DNA of 64,000 nt from Pseudomonas sp. G2-4 (GCF_030064125.1 NZ_CP125957.1:3348001-3412000), one strand, 5' to 3'; positions 53,696 through 62,058 are shown, numbered from the stretch's first letter. Notes: generated from the letters alone by a model not told the origin. A program made the numbers and translations.

Positions 53696-54232
53696 TCAAG
53701 CACCTAGTTTGGTGATTTGGATACAAACCGACCAAATGCCAAGCAATATCCAGAACGTCGCAAAGATCCAAGGCGTGCGCACCGAAAACAGCAACGCCTT
53801 TCGATACCCCTTTTGCGTGGACTCTCTCTCACAAAATAAAGGCGATTCGTCATACGCCAACCCCATTACAGGCTCGCTATGCAATAGCTCGCTCTGCTTG
53901 AAATGCCAATGGCCGATAATGTCGTATGCCGCACGAATACCGGGCCAAGCATTCAACGAACTTAGCACTCCGAGCAACGTAAGAAACGGTGGTACTACCA
54001 GCGTGAACAACTTGCCCCATTCGGGGTTGAGGTTGCCCATAGAAGAGGCAAATGCGATGACCAAAAAAGACTGAGATGCCAAAAAGGCGTCAGTTCGATT
54101 AGCCAAGATGCTGGTTTCGTACTGAATCTCTCTTCGGTAAAAATCCAAGCGCTCCTTTGGCGACCCGAACATCCTGGCATTGTGCTCGTTTAGTGCGGTG
54201 TCACTTATCTGGGAAGTCAAAATTCTCGGCAT
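53696..54232 (-). CDS. Membrane protein with four helices, unknown function
   Basis: A protein of about 178 residues: a cytoplasmic part with FGSPKERLDFYRREIQYETS, then membrane segments near AFLASQSFLVIAFASSMG, LFTLVVPPFLTLLGVLSSL and a C-terminal IFATFWILLGIWSVC. The start MPRILTSQ (54232) is preferred; a longer start at 54319 is possible. The family is not recognised. Confidence 0.7.
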   Translation of the reverse strand: MPRILTSQISDTALNEHNARMFGSPKERLDFYRREIQYETSILANRTDAFLASQSFLVIAFASSMGNLNPEWGKLFTLVVPPFLTLLGVLSSLNAWPGIRAAYDIIGHWHFKQSELLHSEPVMGLAYDESPLFCERESTQKGYRKALLFSVRTPWIFATFWILLGIWSVCIQITKLGA

Positions 54233-54380
54233 GGTGGTTTCATCCTCATCAAACATGTGAAGCCGGCTTACCACCCATCCCAACCTGCGAATTGAATTGG
54301 ATATTTCCCACGTTAGCATTGGTACTCACTAACATCTGTGTTAGCCGGACGTTTAACCGCATTCCTCCGCAACGCCAACA

Positions 54381-54405
54381 AAAATGGCCCTCTCGGGCCG
54401 TTTTG
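54381..54405. terminator. Terminator after the MvaT-like gene
   Basis: TGGCCC and GGGCCG arms with a four-base loop, flanked by A and T runs, so it can act in both directions. It lies 15 bases past the MvaT-like stop. Confidence 0.8.
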
Positions 54406-54419
54406 TACTCAAACTAAAC

Positions 54420-54785
54420 TCACTTGGAAAGCCAGGATTCGACGGTGTCGGAGCCATATTTCGCTTTCCACTCTTTCAGTGTTTTTTGGTTGCCGCCCTT
54501 AGTTTTTACGACCTCGCCAGTTTGAGGATTTTTGTAAATCTTCACTTGGCGAGGCTTACGACTGCCGGCTTTTTGCCCTGTCGCAGGTGCGCGGCGACCA
54601 GCTTGCGGATCAAGCAAATTTACGATGTCTCTCAAGCTGAAACCGTATCTGGCCAGCAAAGCGCGCAGCTTGGTTTCAAATTCGATTTCCTGTTTTAAGC
54701 CAGCGTCACCCTTCAAAGCTTCAAGGGCCTGGAGCTGCTTGGCCAGGTGTTTTTCAAGTTGGCGAAATTCTGCGAGCTTCGACAT
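54420..54785 (-). CDS. mvaT: MvaT/MvaU-family H-NS-like protein
   Basis: A 121-residue nucleoid protein. An N-terminal coiled coil (MSKLAEFRQLEKHLAKQL) leads to the linker (RRAPATGQKAGSRKP) and the C-terminal AT-hook-like DNA-binding part IYKNPQTGEVVKTKGGNQKT followed by LKEWKAKYG. This is the MvaT type that silences AT-rich and foreign DNA in Pseudomonas. The start is fixed by a GAGG site. It could be the chromosomal copy or an island-borne paralog; I cannot tell from one window. Confidence 0.9.
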   Translation of the reverse strand: MSKLAEFRQLEKHLAKQLQALEALKGDAGLKQEIEFETKLRALLARYGFSLRDIVNLLDPQAGRRAPATGQKAGSRKPRQVKIYKNPQTGEVVKTKGGNQKTLKEWKAKYGSDTVESWLSK

Positions 54786-55001
54786 GGAAAACCTCTTTTT
54801 AGTTAGTTTCCCCACGTTACACCAAAAACAAAGACGTGCATGAAGTGGCGACGAGAGAAGGCTTGAAAAGGCGCAAATACGGAAGATTGCCGCGATAGCG
54901 CCATCTTTGAGAACGGTTTGCGGAACGGAATCGCTAGTGAAGGTGTCGTCTGTATTAGGCACCTTGGTGTCAAAATTCCATTCAAATGAGAGGTGGCTTC
55001 A

Positions 55002-55076
55002 ATGAACAATATTATCTACATCGTCGGGGCAGTTGTGATCGCCCTCGTTATTCTGTCGTTTGTCGGCCTTGTCTAG
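55002..55076 (+). CDS. 24-residue membrane microprotein
   Basis: Starts MNNIIYIVGAVVIALVIL and ends SFVGLV: one hydrophobic helix with a polar start and nothing else. A GAGAGG site 9-14 bases upstream supports translation. Tiny single-helix proteins with this start are familiar from Pseudomonas genomes, where they are usually annotated as hypothetical. It is too short for most gene callers. Confidence 0.6.
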   Translation: MNNIIYIVGAVVIALVILSFVGLV

Positions 55077-55081
55077 ATTTA

Positions 55082-55414
55082 GCTGCTGAGAACCGCCTTG
55101 GTGGTGCTAGCCGCGCACGGCTTTTGGATTCACAAGGCGTCCCCAACATCTATCCAACGACTCCCGACGGTCGCTACTTTGTAGTCAAAGGGCAGCTATA
55201 GCGTTGTAGCGACCCATCGTTTCCTGCGGATGTTCGGCAGAGTCTCGTCGACGAACTCATGACAGCATGCGGTGAGGTATACGCAGCGAAAGCCTCTGGA
55301 GACCCTGGGCAGTTGTCGGCGGCAAGAGCATTCGTGCAAACCGCGAAGGAAGCGTTTGGGGAGCGCGGGCCAGTTTGGTGGGACGACGTGAACTCTGACT
55401 TCAACAGACGTTAG
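55082..55414 (+). pseudogene. Conserved hypothetical gene broken by an amber stop
   Basis: The frame reads PTTPDGRYFVVKGQL, then TAG at 55199-55201, then RCSDPSFPADVRQSLVDELM and later FGERGPVWWDDVNSDFNRR to a stop at 55412. The intact family reads GRLWRCSDP at this point, so a TGG-to-TAG change explains the stop. The 5' end is unclear. Confidence 0.7.
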
Positions 55415-55428
55415 ATTACCAATACATC

Positions 55429-55695
55429 CTATACGGACTGGTACCGCTCATTGAGTGCCGCAAACCCGCCTGCGAGTTGACCGCTAAACGCCCTCAAAAT
55501 TATGTCCCAGCGATAATTATTGCTGAGCCATAACTTAAAACAATTCAGCCTGAGCAATCGGATGAAGCCACCAGGTAATGCGGTCAACCGGCAATACACA
55601 GTCCATAGCTGATCAACTCGTGTCGTGAAGCTCTGGCTTATCACCTCCCTGCGCACCCTCAAATTAGGATTGGCTAGCTCGCTCGCCCAGCGCAT
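55429..55695 (-). CDS. Possible small hypothetical protein
   Basis: An 88-residue basic product with RVDQLWTVYCRLTALPGGFI and NNYRWDIILRAFSGQLAGG. The composition is only moderately protein-like, and there is no neighbour context. It may be a gene fragment. Confidence 0.3.
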   Translation of the reverse strand: MRWASELANPNLRVRREVISQSFTTRVDQLWTVYCRLTALPGGFIRLLRLNCFKLWLSNNYRWDIILRAFSGQLAGGFAALNERYQSV

Positions 55696-55920
55696 TGTTA
55701 CCTACCCCATCGACGGTTTCATTGATTTTGCCAATCATGCTTCAAAGCTTGATGCCTAAGTCATATGCATGCGGCGGGCAGCTAACGGACAGAAGCTGCC
55801 ATTGCGCGTCAGGATTCAGGCATCGGATGATCCAGCACGCCTACACAGCAAACGCCTCAAACCATGTCGGCTTGGACAGCGTGGATCAACTTAAATACCC
55901 TATCGCTCCCAGAGCCTCAA

Positions 55921-56265
55921 TCAGACGCAACAATGCTGTTTTTTCGGCTGGTTTTTCGCCGATGCTACACACGTCGAGTCGCTGAGAGAGCACCAAACCG
56001 ACACCGGGTCGCCTACCTTCAGCCCGTATGAGGCTTTACGCAGAGTTGCAGTTGACCAAGCGTCAATGGTTTCGTTGAGAGACTTGTGAAACCGCTTCCC
56101 ATTGGCGCTATAACTGAGGCTCATGAACTGCGCTCCGATCCACGGCCTCTCACTCCCTACAAAGGTTACGTAGCCTTGTAACACTGTCCCACAGGTACAT
56201 CGCCAGCGCTCATCAATTATCTCCTGAGGACGTGCCCGACATGCCGGGACGACGCGATCACCCAT
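55921..56265 (-). CDS. Hypothetical protein after the PfpI gene
   Basis: A 114-residue product (start MGDRVVPACRARPQEI) with a CTCGTVLQGYVTFVG segment, WIGAQFMSLSYSANGKRFHK and a cysteine-rich end. Its start overlaps the PfpI stop by eight bases, which favours a real coupled gene. The Cys/His content could bind metal. Family not recognised. Confidence 0.4.
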   Translation of the reverse strand: MGDRVVPACRARPQEIIDERWRCTCGTVLQGYVTFVGSERPWIGAQFMSLSYSANGKRFHKSLNETIDAWSTATLRKASYGLKVGDPVSVWCSLSDSTCVASAKNQPKKQHCCV

Positions 56266-56827
56266 GTTCCGCTGCCAACATTGACCTGAACTGAGAAATG
56301 CTCTCTGAAGATAGCCCGGCACCTTCAAACACTGCGCAGGTGAAGCTAACGGGGGCGGTGCCTGGAGCAGTAATGATGCGGTCTGCCATCACCGCTATTG
56401 AGCTGCTTCGGTAAAGCGTGCAGCCTTCATAACTGACGGCATTCTGTAATAAGAAGTCAGCGCTGTTCGAGGTATGAGGAACCGTGTCTAGAAGCCCGGC
56501 CCTCGCAAGTGCCAGCGTTCCTCCACAGATACCGGCAATGGTTGCTCCACTTGAACGACTGGCATGAAGAAAGTCTCGAATATCCGGGGCTTCTGCACTT
56601 TCCCAGACCATTCCTCCAATGACGACGACAACGTCCGGTTTCCAGTCCAGACATTGTTGCAAGCTGCTATCGACCGTTACAGCCAATCCACCCTGCGAAC
56701 GAAACTGCCCCGTAGTAGGAGCGAAAAACCTGACGTCGATCCCGTAAAACGGGGACGCCGTACCCGCAATGAAAGCATATTCCCAATCCGCAAAACCGGG
56801 TGTCAGTATCAAACCCACGCGTGCCAT
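56258..56827 (-). CDS. DJ-1/PfpI-family protein
   Basis: A 189-residue single-domain protein of the class I glutamine-amidotransferase-like fold: MARVGLILTPGFADWEYAF, DVVVVIGGMVWES and the nucleophile elbow AGICGGTLALARAG with Cys near residue 100, then a DRIITAPGTAPVSF strand. Members include glyoxalases, deglycases and chaperones. The preceding GGAGG site supports this start. An isolated gene with one overlapping follower. Confidence 0.85.
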   Translation of the reverse strand: MARVGLILTPGFADWEYAFIAGTASPFYGIDVRFFAPTTGQFRSQGGLAVTVDSSLQQCLDWKPDVVVVIGGMVWESAEAPDIRDFLHASRSSGATIAGICGGTLALARAGLLDTVPHTSNSADFLLQNAVSYEGCTLYRSSSIAVMADRIITAPGTAPVSFTCAVFEGAGLSSESISQFRSMLAAEHG

Positions 56828-56945
56828 CAGTCAGAATCCTCCATGAATGCCCGTAACATATGACGACAACAAACAGACATCAAGGGCTGCTTCGGGTCGA
56901 AAAAGGCATCTCGTGACTGGCAGCTGTTGGCCGCTTTAAGACAGA

Positions 56946-56976
56946 CGATATGGTCTCACTCAGACCAAATCGTCTG
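56946..56976. repeat. 13-bp inverted repeat
   Basis: GACGATATGGTCT and AGACCAAATCGTC (one mismatch) with a five-base loop. No T run follows, so it is more like an operator or a remnant than a terminator. Confidence 0.5.
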
Positions 56977-57082
56977 TTTCGCTGGCAGGCTTGCAGGCTA
57001 CTGGTAACCATATCGATACCACACGGAGTAATCACACTCGATGAAACGACTCTGACTCTCAAGGTTCGGCTATAAGCAGGGC

Positions 57083-57187
57083 TCTGGGTTTCCGGCTGAA
57101 ACGCTGGGCAGATCTGTCGCGCTACCTCTACGGTGGGGCAGTGCTCAATGGAAATAATTGACGTGAGAACCAGATCAGACCATGGCA
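57083..57187 (+). pseudogene. IS66 tnpC tail remnant 3
   Basis: The stretch reads LKRWADLSRYLYGGAV, then NN, a stop, and RENQIRPW, which is clearly IS66 TnpC (LKRWAALSRYLDDGAVPIDN and then NWAENQIRPW in the copy at 37590). Several bases have decayed. Confidence 0.75.
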
Positions 57188-57297
57188 TTGAGTCGGTAAT
57201 CCCACCAGCATCTGCTCGCACTCACTCAACAGCTTGTCAGCAATCAGGATCAAGCCGCGATCACCCTGCATGACATGCTGCCACCATCACAAAACTG

Positions 57298-58128
57298 TTA
57301 TTTGGATTGTGGGTGCAACGGTAGCGTGACGACAAACTTGCTGCCGAGCCCTAAGCCACCGCTGGACACGCTTACCGAGCCTCGGTGCCCCTCGACCAAT
57401 TCGCGAACGACTGACAGCCCAACCCCCAGGCCTGTGCCGTTGAACCCAATGGCGTGGGCGTCCTGAACGAAGGGATCAAAAATAAAAGCCAGAACCTCAG
57501 CGCTAATACCTATACCGGTATCGGAAAAGGTCAAGGTGATGTCCTCGGTACCGGCAACGATAACTAGCTCGATCGAACCATTATTGGGTGTGTACTTGGA
57601 GGCATTGCCAAGCAGGTTGCATAAAATTTGCGTCAATCTGAGCTGATCGCCATTGATCATCAGCGGGCGACTTGGCTGGCGCACTACAAATTGCTGAAAG
57701 CGTAGGTCGATCGCAGGACGACAAACAATGACGGCCTCATCGATGATCGTTGATATGTCTACAGGCTGGAAGTTCAGTCTGAGCTTGCCTGTCTGGACCA
57801 TCGATACGTCCATCAGGTCGTCGACCAGCCGCGAAATATGGCTTGTCTGACGCTCAATAATCCCCTGTATGCTCGCCAACCGCTCACGGGAGGAGTGCAT
57901 CAGCAGCCCCGCCACCAGGGTTAGCGGTGTGAGTGGATTGCGCAACTCGTGCGCAACCATTGCCAGAATTTTTTTCTGCTTATCAAGGGCGTCCTCCGCA
58001 GCGACCTGGAGTTGTTGCGCGTTGAGTGCCGTTAATACCAACTGCTCGTTTGCCTCTCGCAATTGAGCACGCCGTCTTTCGTGTTCTCTAGGGTCATTTT
58101 TGACATTCCACAAACCATGGAGCTCCAT
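57298..58128 (-). CDS. Soluble histidine kinase, paralog of the KaiC-operon kinase
   Basis: A 276-residue kinase without sensor domain or membrane segment: coiled-coil entry (about 15-48), H-box AHELRNPLTP with His60, N-box NLLGNASKYTP, G1 FSDTGIGIS, F-box IFDPFVQDAH, G2 GTGLGVGLSVV. It matches the kinase at 50648 motif by motif (EANEQLVLTALNAQ against EANAQLVIAALSAQ), so it is a duplicate lacking the first 65 residues. It stands alone. Confidence 0.9.
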   Translation of the reverse strand: MELHGLWNVKNDPREHERRRAQLREANEQLVLTALNAQQLQVAAEDALDKQKKILAMVAHELRNPLTPLTLVAGLLMHSSRERLASIQGIIERQTSHISRLVDDLMDVSMVQTGKLRLNFQPVDISTIIDEAVIVCRPAIDLRFQQFVVRQPSRPLMINGDQLRLTQILCNLLGNASKYTPNNGSIELVIVAGTEDITLTFSDTGIGISAEVLAFIFDPFVQDAHAIGFNGTGLGVGLSVVRELVEGHRGSVSVSSGGLGLGSKFVVTLPLHPQSK

Positions 58129-58368
58129 TCACTTCCAGTGGATTGCTACATTGGGGGCACATCTGAGGGCATGCTTTGGATGGTTTGAAAAGGATGCCCC
58201 CAGCCTAAGGCCAAACACGCTATTGATAAGGGCAGCTCCGATCGGAGTCTCTGCGAATCGATAGACCGGCCTGAGGCTTTCAACATATCAGTGGGAATCC
58301 TGAGAGTTTTGAAAAACAGGGAGCACCTGTGATCTGCCCTACCCTGATTATCGCAGGACGTGGCGAGA

Positions 58369-58735
58369 TCACCATAGGTGAGTTAAGTAGCCGCTCCGCC
58401 ATTGGTCCTGCGCGAATCCCCTCGCACTCTGTGCCGACAACACAATCGCCAGCACAATCAACACCGCTCCTGTCAACATCCGATATGACGGCGCTCCATG
58501 GAACAACCACCACGCGTAGGCCATGGCGTAGACCGGCTCCAGTGAGATGATTATCCCGGCGCTGCGTGCGTTGACGCCCTTTAAGCATCAGGCCAAAGGC
58601 GAAGTACACGATGAGTTTCTTGCGGTTGAGGCCGCGCAGCAAAGCCCGGTCTTGCAAAAGGGCAAACACCTCCAGGACTACCTGGGCAAACTCCGCGCGG
58701 CCGAAGGTGATCACATTGACACTGGCGTGAATCAG
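58369..58735 (-). pseudogene. Remnant of an EamA/DMT-family transporter
   Basis: The minus strand reads LKGVNARSAGIIISLEPVYA and then MAYAWWLFHGAPSYRML, GAVLIVLAIVLSA, the end of a drug/metabolite transporter. The upstream part (VFALLQDRALLRGLN, YFAFGL) is in another frame, with a lesion near 58570, and the N-terminal half is missing. Confidence 0.7.
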
Positions 58736-59233
58736 CGGCCCAGGTTGGGGTGATTGAGTCGCTCACAAATGCGCAGGGCGTCGTCATGCTTTTCGCTCCA
58801 TTGCAGCAAATGCGAGTTGATCAAGATGCAAGTATTGCGCTGTTGCGCGATAGACAAGGCTTCGGCCACTCAGCACACCACAGGCTCATCGTCCCTCGGG
58901 TCTGAATGCGCGAAGTCCCCTGCCGTTTTAATCGCCAATTCAACGGTGGAGCCTGGCGGCGCCACTTTCAGCATCCGATAGATGCCCGCGTTCTGCTCCG
59001 CCTCTGCGCCAAGGCGCAGGTTGAGCACCACATAGGTGCCCGCTACCTCAAGGTCGTGGCGCCCCTTGACGGCGCTCAACGGCTCGACAGCTGCCCAGTT
59101 ACGTCCATCCCAGATTGAAAGGTAGATGGGCGTCATAACCAACCGCCTTGGTGATCTCGCACCTATCCAACAAGCTGTAGGTGCCCGTAGAGCCGTAGAA
59201 ACAGGTGCCCTGTGCGTAAAACTTTGGCGTCAT
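58732..59233 (-). pseudogene. Sugar phosphate isomerase/epimerase remnant
   Basis: The gene starts at 59233 (AGGAG site) with MTPKFYAQGTCFYGSTGTYS. It shifts frame near 59125, continues as PIYLSIWDGRNWAAVEP and YVVLNLRLGAEAEQNAGIYR, meets a TGA after EPVVC, and continues VAEALSIAQQRN to RICERLNHPNLG, where it is cut off and joined to the transporter remnant. Three lesions are visible. It diverges from the VTT operon. Confidence 0.7.
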
Positions 59234-59314
59234 GGTTCGCTCCTGGGGCCATCGAATATTGGCGGCACCGTCGAGCGTCCACTCCGCACTTCGCCAACAC
59301 CGACAGCAAATTTC

Positions 59315-59371
59315 TTGACACTAACTGTAGTGACCGCTATAGAATACACATGAATATATAGCGATCGCTAT
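59315..59371 (+). promoter_or_regulatory. Promoter and perfect palindromic operator
   Basis: TTGACA (59315-59320), a 17-base spacer and TATAGA (59338-59343) form a near-consensus promoter. A 14-bp perfect palindrome, ATAGCGATCGCTAT (59358-59371), sits at the start of transcription, and a related half-site (GACCGCTATA) overlaps the -10 box. A TetR-type repressor is the likely reader; no such gene is in the neighbourhood. Confidence 0.7.
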
Positions 59372-59410
59372 TGAATTAGCCTTCAGTGATGTGTTGGGCG
59401 GTAATCATCC

Positions 59411-59434
59411 CCGACCGACCGACCGACCGACCGA
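59411..59434 (+). repeat. (CCGA)6 tetranucleotide repeat in the 5' leader
   Basis: Six exact CCGA units lie 13 bases before the ribosome binding site of the VTT gene. Slipped-strand changes in the number of units would alter the leader, or the frame if translation starts upstream at 59391. Confidence 0.8.
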
Positions 59435-59453
59435 AAAGAATGGAATAGGAAAC

Positions 59454-60092
59454 GTGATAGACCTAGCCGTGCACAACATCACGCAATGGATTGAGATTAT
59501 TCGCTCGCTCGGCGTCGTCGGGATTGCGCTCTATGCCGCGATGTTTGTGGTGGGCACTGTCGCCTTCATACCCGCCTCGATGCTCACGGCGTTCGCAGGT
59601 TTTTTGTACGGCCCGATGTGGGGAACGCTGCTCATTTCGCCCGCTGGCTGGCTGTCTGCAGCGGTCGCGTTCGCCTTGGGCAGATCGCTTCTGCGCCCTT
59701 GGGTCAAACGACGCCTGGCGAACAGCCCCAAATCAGCGGCGGTCGACCACGCTATCGAGTCAGGAGGTTTTCGGATTGTTTTTCTCTTGCGCCTGGCGTC
59801 CATCGTGCCGTTCGCTCCGCTGAGCTACGGACTCGGAGCCAGCCGAATCGCTCGTCGAGATTTCCTGCTGGCGACCTGGACCGGCCTGCTTCCTGGAACA
59901 TTTCTGTACGCGTACCTGGGATCTCTGGCGGCTGATGTCGCACAGATAATCAGTGGCGAGGTAACGACCAGCCGCTCGACTCAAGTGATGACTTGGGCGG
60001 GTTTGGTCGTTGCGCTAATCGCCTTACTGACCATCGCTCGATACGCACACAAAGCAATCAACCAAGCCCTTCTTCAACCCTCTTCAAACTAG
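59454..60092 (+). CDS. VTT-domain (TVP38/DedA-like) membrane protein
   Basis: A protein of about 212 residues with five or six membrane segments and the VTT pattern: FIPASMLTAFAGFLYGPMWG, WLSAAVAFALGRSLLRPWVK, LLRLASIVPFAPLSYGLG and LPGTFLYAYLGSLA. VTT proteins handle lipids or small solutes across membranes. The GTG at 59454 has an AGGA site; a TTG at 59391 would include the repeat. It heads a five-gene operon. Confidence 0.85.
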   Translation: MIDLAVHNITQWIEIIRSLGVVGIALYAAMFVVGTVAFIPASMLTAFAGFLYGPMWGTLLISPAGWLSAAVAFALGRSLLRPWVKRRLANSPKSAAVDHAIESGGFRIVFLLRLASIVPFAPLSYGLGASRIARRDFLLATWTGLLPGTFLYAYLGSLAADVAQIISGEVTTSRSTQVMTWAGLVVALIALLTIARYAHKAINQALLQPSSN

Positions 60093-60102
60093 GAGTAACA
60101 CC

Positions 60103-60486
60103 ATGAGCAACCCAACTTACGTCGAAGACTACAACGCCATCGTCACGGTGCTGAACCACTACAACGAAGGTGGCAAGCAAGCCAAAAGCAGCCTCATGAA
60201 ACCGGCCTTCAGCGAGCAGGCAACCATCTTTGGCGTGGATGGCGAAGGTCAACTGACCGGTGGCCCGATTCAGGGTCTGTTCGACATCATCGACAGTGCC
60301 TTCCGCCCTTCACCGGAAGCCAAAGGCGCCATCGTCAACGTCGATATCGTGGGCACCGCCGCCAGCGCACGTATCGATACCAATGACATCTCTGGCTTCT
60401 GCTTCACCGATTTCTTCAACCTGCTGAAGGTTGATGGAAAGTGGACGGTCATCAGCAAGATCTACCACACCCACGTTGCTCCTTAA
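60103..60486 (+). CDS. NTF2-like (putative lumazine-binding) protein A
   Basis: A 127-residue cystatin-like fold protein: TYVEDYNAIVTVLNHYNEGG, LMKPAFSEQATIFGVDGEGQ, GGPIQGLFDIIDSA and FFNLLKVDGKWTVISKIYH. This is the NTF2/SnoaL group annotated as putative lumazine-binding. It is 10 bases after the VTT gene and is followed by a second, related gene. Confidence 0.85.
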   Translation: MSNPTYVEDYNAIVTVLNHYNEGGKQAKSSLMKPAFSEQATIFGVDGEGQLTGGPIQGLFDIIDSAFRPSPEAKGAIVNVDIVGTAASARIDTNDISGFCFTDFFNLLKVDGKWTVISKIYHTHVAP

Positions 60487-60542
60487 CCCACCCGCTTGAA
60501 CCGCGCCCTGTTGGCGTGAAAACCATGCAAAGGAGTTTGACC

Positions 60543-60929
60543 ATGAGCAAAAACATCAAAGCTGTACCCACCCAGGACTACAACGCCGTTGTCGCCGTGG
60601 CCCAGCAATACGCTGACGGCCTGCGTGCCGGCAGCCCGGAAGTGCTGGAGCAGGCCTTCCACAAGGAGGCAGTGATGTACGGCTTCACCAACGGCAAACT
60701 GTTGGGCGGCCCGATCAGCAACCTGTTCGACTTCGTCCGTACCAATGGCACGGCCCCGGATATCAGTACCCGCCTGGACGTGCTGGCGATCACCCCAACC
60801 ACCGCCGTGGTACGGGTGGATATGGAAAAGGACGCGATCGGTGCCGACTACAACGATTACCTGACACTGATCAAAATCGACGGCACCTGGAAGGTGATCG
60901 CCAAGGTTTATCACCAGTTCGAAGGCTGA
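60543..60929 (+). CDS. NTF2-like (putative lumazine-binding) protein B
   Basis: A 128-residue homologue of the previous gene: QDYNAVVAVAQQYADGLRAG, AFHKEAVMYGFTNGKLLGGP, ISNLFDFVRTNG and LTLIKIDGTWKVIAKVYHQF. The GGP and DGxW motifs are shared with protein A, so the two are probably ancient duplicates that may pair. The ATG at 60543 follows an AGGAG site. Confidence 0.87.
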   Translation: MSKNIKAVPTQDYNAVVAVAQQYADGLRAGSPEVLEQAFHKEAVMYGFTNGKLLGGPISNLFDFVRTNGTAPDISTRLDVLAITPTTAVVRVDMEKDAIGADYNDYLTLIKIDGTWKVIAKVYHQFEG

Positions 60930-60973
60930 CCCGAGCGGCCTGAACGCAATGCTGTTCCTTAAGGTGATGAATC

Positions 60974-61423
60974 ATGGCAAAAGTTGAATACAGCGCCGTT
61001 GTAGGCGGCGGCGCCGAGCGCGTTTGGGATGTACTCAAGCGCTTCGGGAAGATCAGCCAGTGGCACCCGGCGATCCCGCAGAGCGTCATCGAAGACGGCC
61101 AGCCTGACGGACTGGTTGGCTGCATCCGTCGGCTGACGTTGCAGGACGGCACCATTCTGCGCGAGCAGTTGTTGTCGGTAGACGCGGTGAGTCTGCAGTT
61201 CTCCTACCGCTTCGTTGAAGCGCCACTGCCCGTCGACAACTACGTGTTGACCGTGCGACTGATCCCGCTGACCGGCGAGCAGAAAACCGTGATTCTGTGG
61301 TCTGCGACCTTCGACACGCGTGAGCCTGATCCCCAGGGGCAATGGACCTCGACCATCGAGTCGCTCATTGTCGGTGGTCATGAAAGCCTCCAGGTTTACC
61401 TGAACCAAACCGCCACCGCGTGA
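60974..61423 (+). CDS. SRPBCC-family protein
   Basis: A 149-residue polyketide-cyclase/START-like protein: YSAVVGGGAERVWDVLKRFG, ISQWHPAIPQSVIEDGQPDG, CIRRLTLQDGTILREQL and LPVDNYVLTVRLIPLTG. It overlaps the earliest possible start of the flavin reductase frame by four bases, so they are probably co-translated or closely coupled. Confidence 0.85.
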   Translation: MAKVEYSAVVGGGAERVWDVLKRFGKISQWHPAIPQSVIEDGQPDGLVGCIRRLTLQDGTILREQLLSVDAVSLQFSYRFVEAPLPVDNYVLTVRLIPLTGEQKTVILWSATFDTREPDPQGQWTSTIESLIVGGHESLQVYLNQTATA

Positions 61424-61479
61424 ATGTGCCCTACCCCGCTCCAGCAATGGATGCGGGATTTAATTTTTCTGGAGTTACG

Positions 61480-62058
61480 ATGCACGACCACATTGCCGAA
61501 GTGCCGCTTGAAAAAGCCTATCGGCTGATCAACCACGGCCCCACCGTGCTGGTATCTGCTCAACACGAGGAGACTCGAAATGTGATGGCCGCGGCATGGG
61601 CCTGTGCATTGGATTTCTTACCGCCCAAAGTTACTGTGGTGCTGGACAAGATCGCCAAAACCCGCGAACTGGTAGAGCGTAGCGGCGTGTTTGTGATTCA
61701 GGTTCCGACTGTGGCACAGCTGCAATTGACCCGCGATGTCGGCAGCGTCAGCCTGCAGGCAGATCCACGGAAGCTGGCTCATAGCGGCGTCGAGCTATTC
61801 AGTATCAGCGGCCATGACGTGCCATTCGTGGCCGGATGCTCGGCCTGGCTTGCGTGCAAACTACTGCCCGAACCGCACAACCAGTCGACCTACGACCTGT
61901 TTATCGGTGAAGTCGTCGCTGCCTGGGCCGACACACGGGTATTCAGCGACGGCCATTGGCACTATGAGCGTGCGCACCCGGATTTTCGTAGCCTGCACTA
62001 CATCGCAGGCGGCCACTTTTATGCGATCGGCGAAGCGCTAACCCCATCAGTGATCTAG
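61480..62058 (+). CDS. Flavin reductase family protein
   Basis: A protein of about 192 residues with the flavin-reductase-like FMN-binding split barrel: INHGPTVLVSAQHEETRNVM, FLPPKVTVVLDKIAKTRELV, FVIQVPTVAQLQLTRDVGS and FIGEVVAAWAD. It probably reduces free flavin or acts on a small substrate. The start at 61480 has a GGAG site; an earlier GTG at 61420 overlaps the SRPBCC stop. Confidence 0.85.
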   Translation: MHDHIAEVPLEKAYRLINHGPTVLVSAQHEETRNVMAAAWACALDFLPPKVTVVLDKIAKTRELVERSGVFVIQVPTVAQLQLTRDVGSVSLQADPRKLAHSGVELFSISGHDVPFVAGCSAWLACKLLPEPHNQSTYDLFIGEVVAAWADTRVFSDGHWHYERAHPDFRSLHYIAGGHFYAIGEALTPSVI

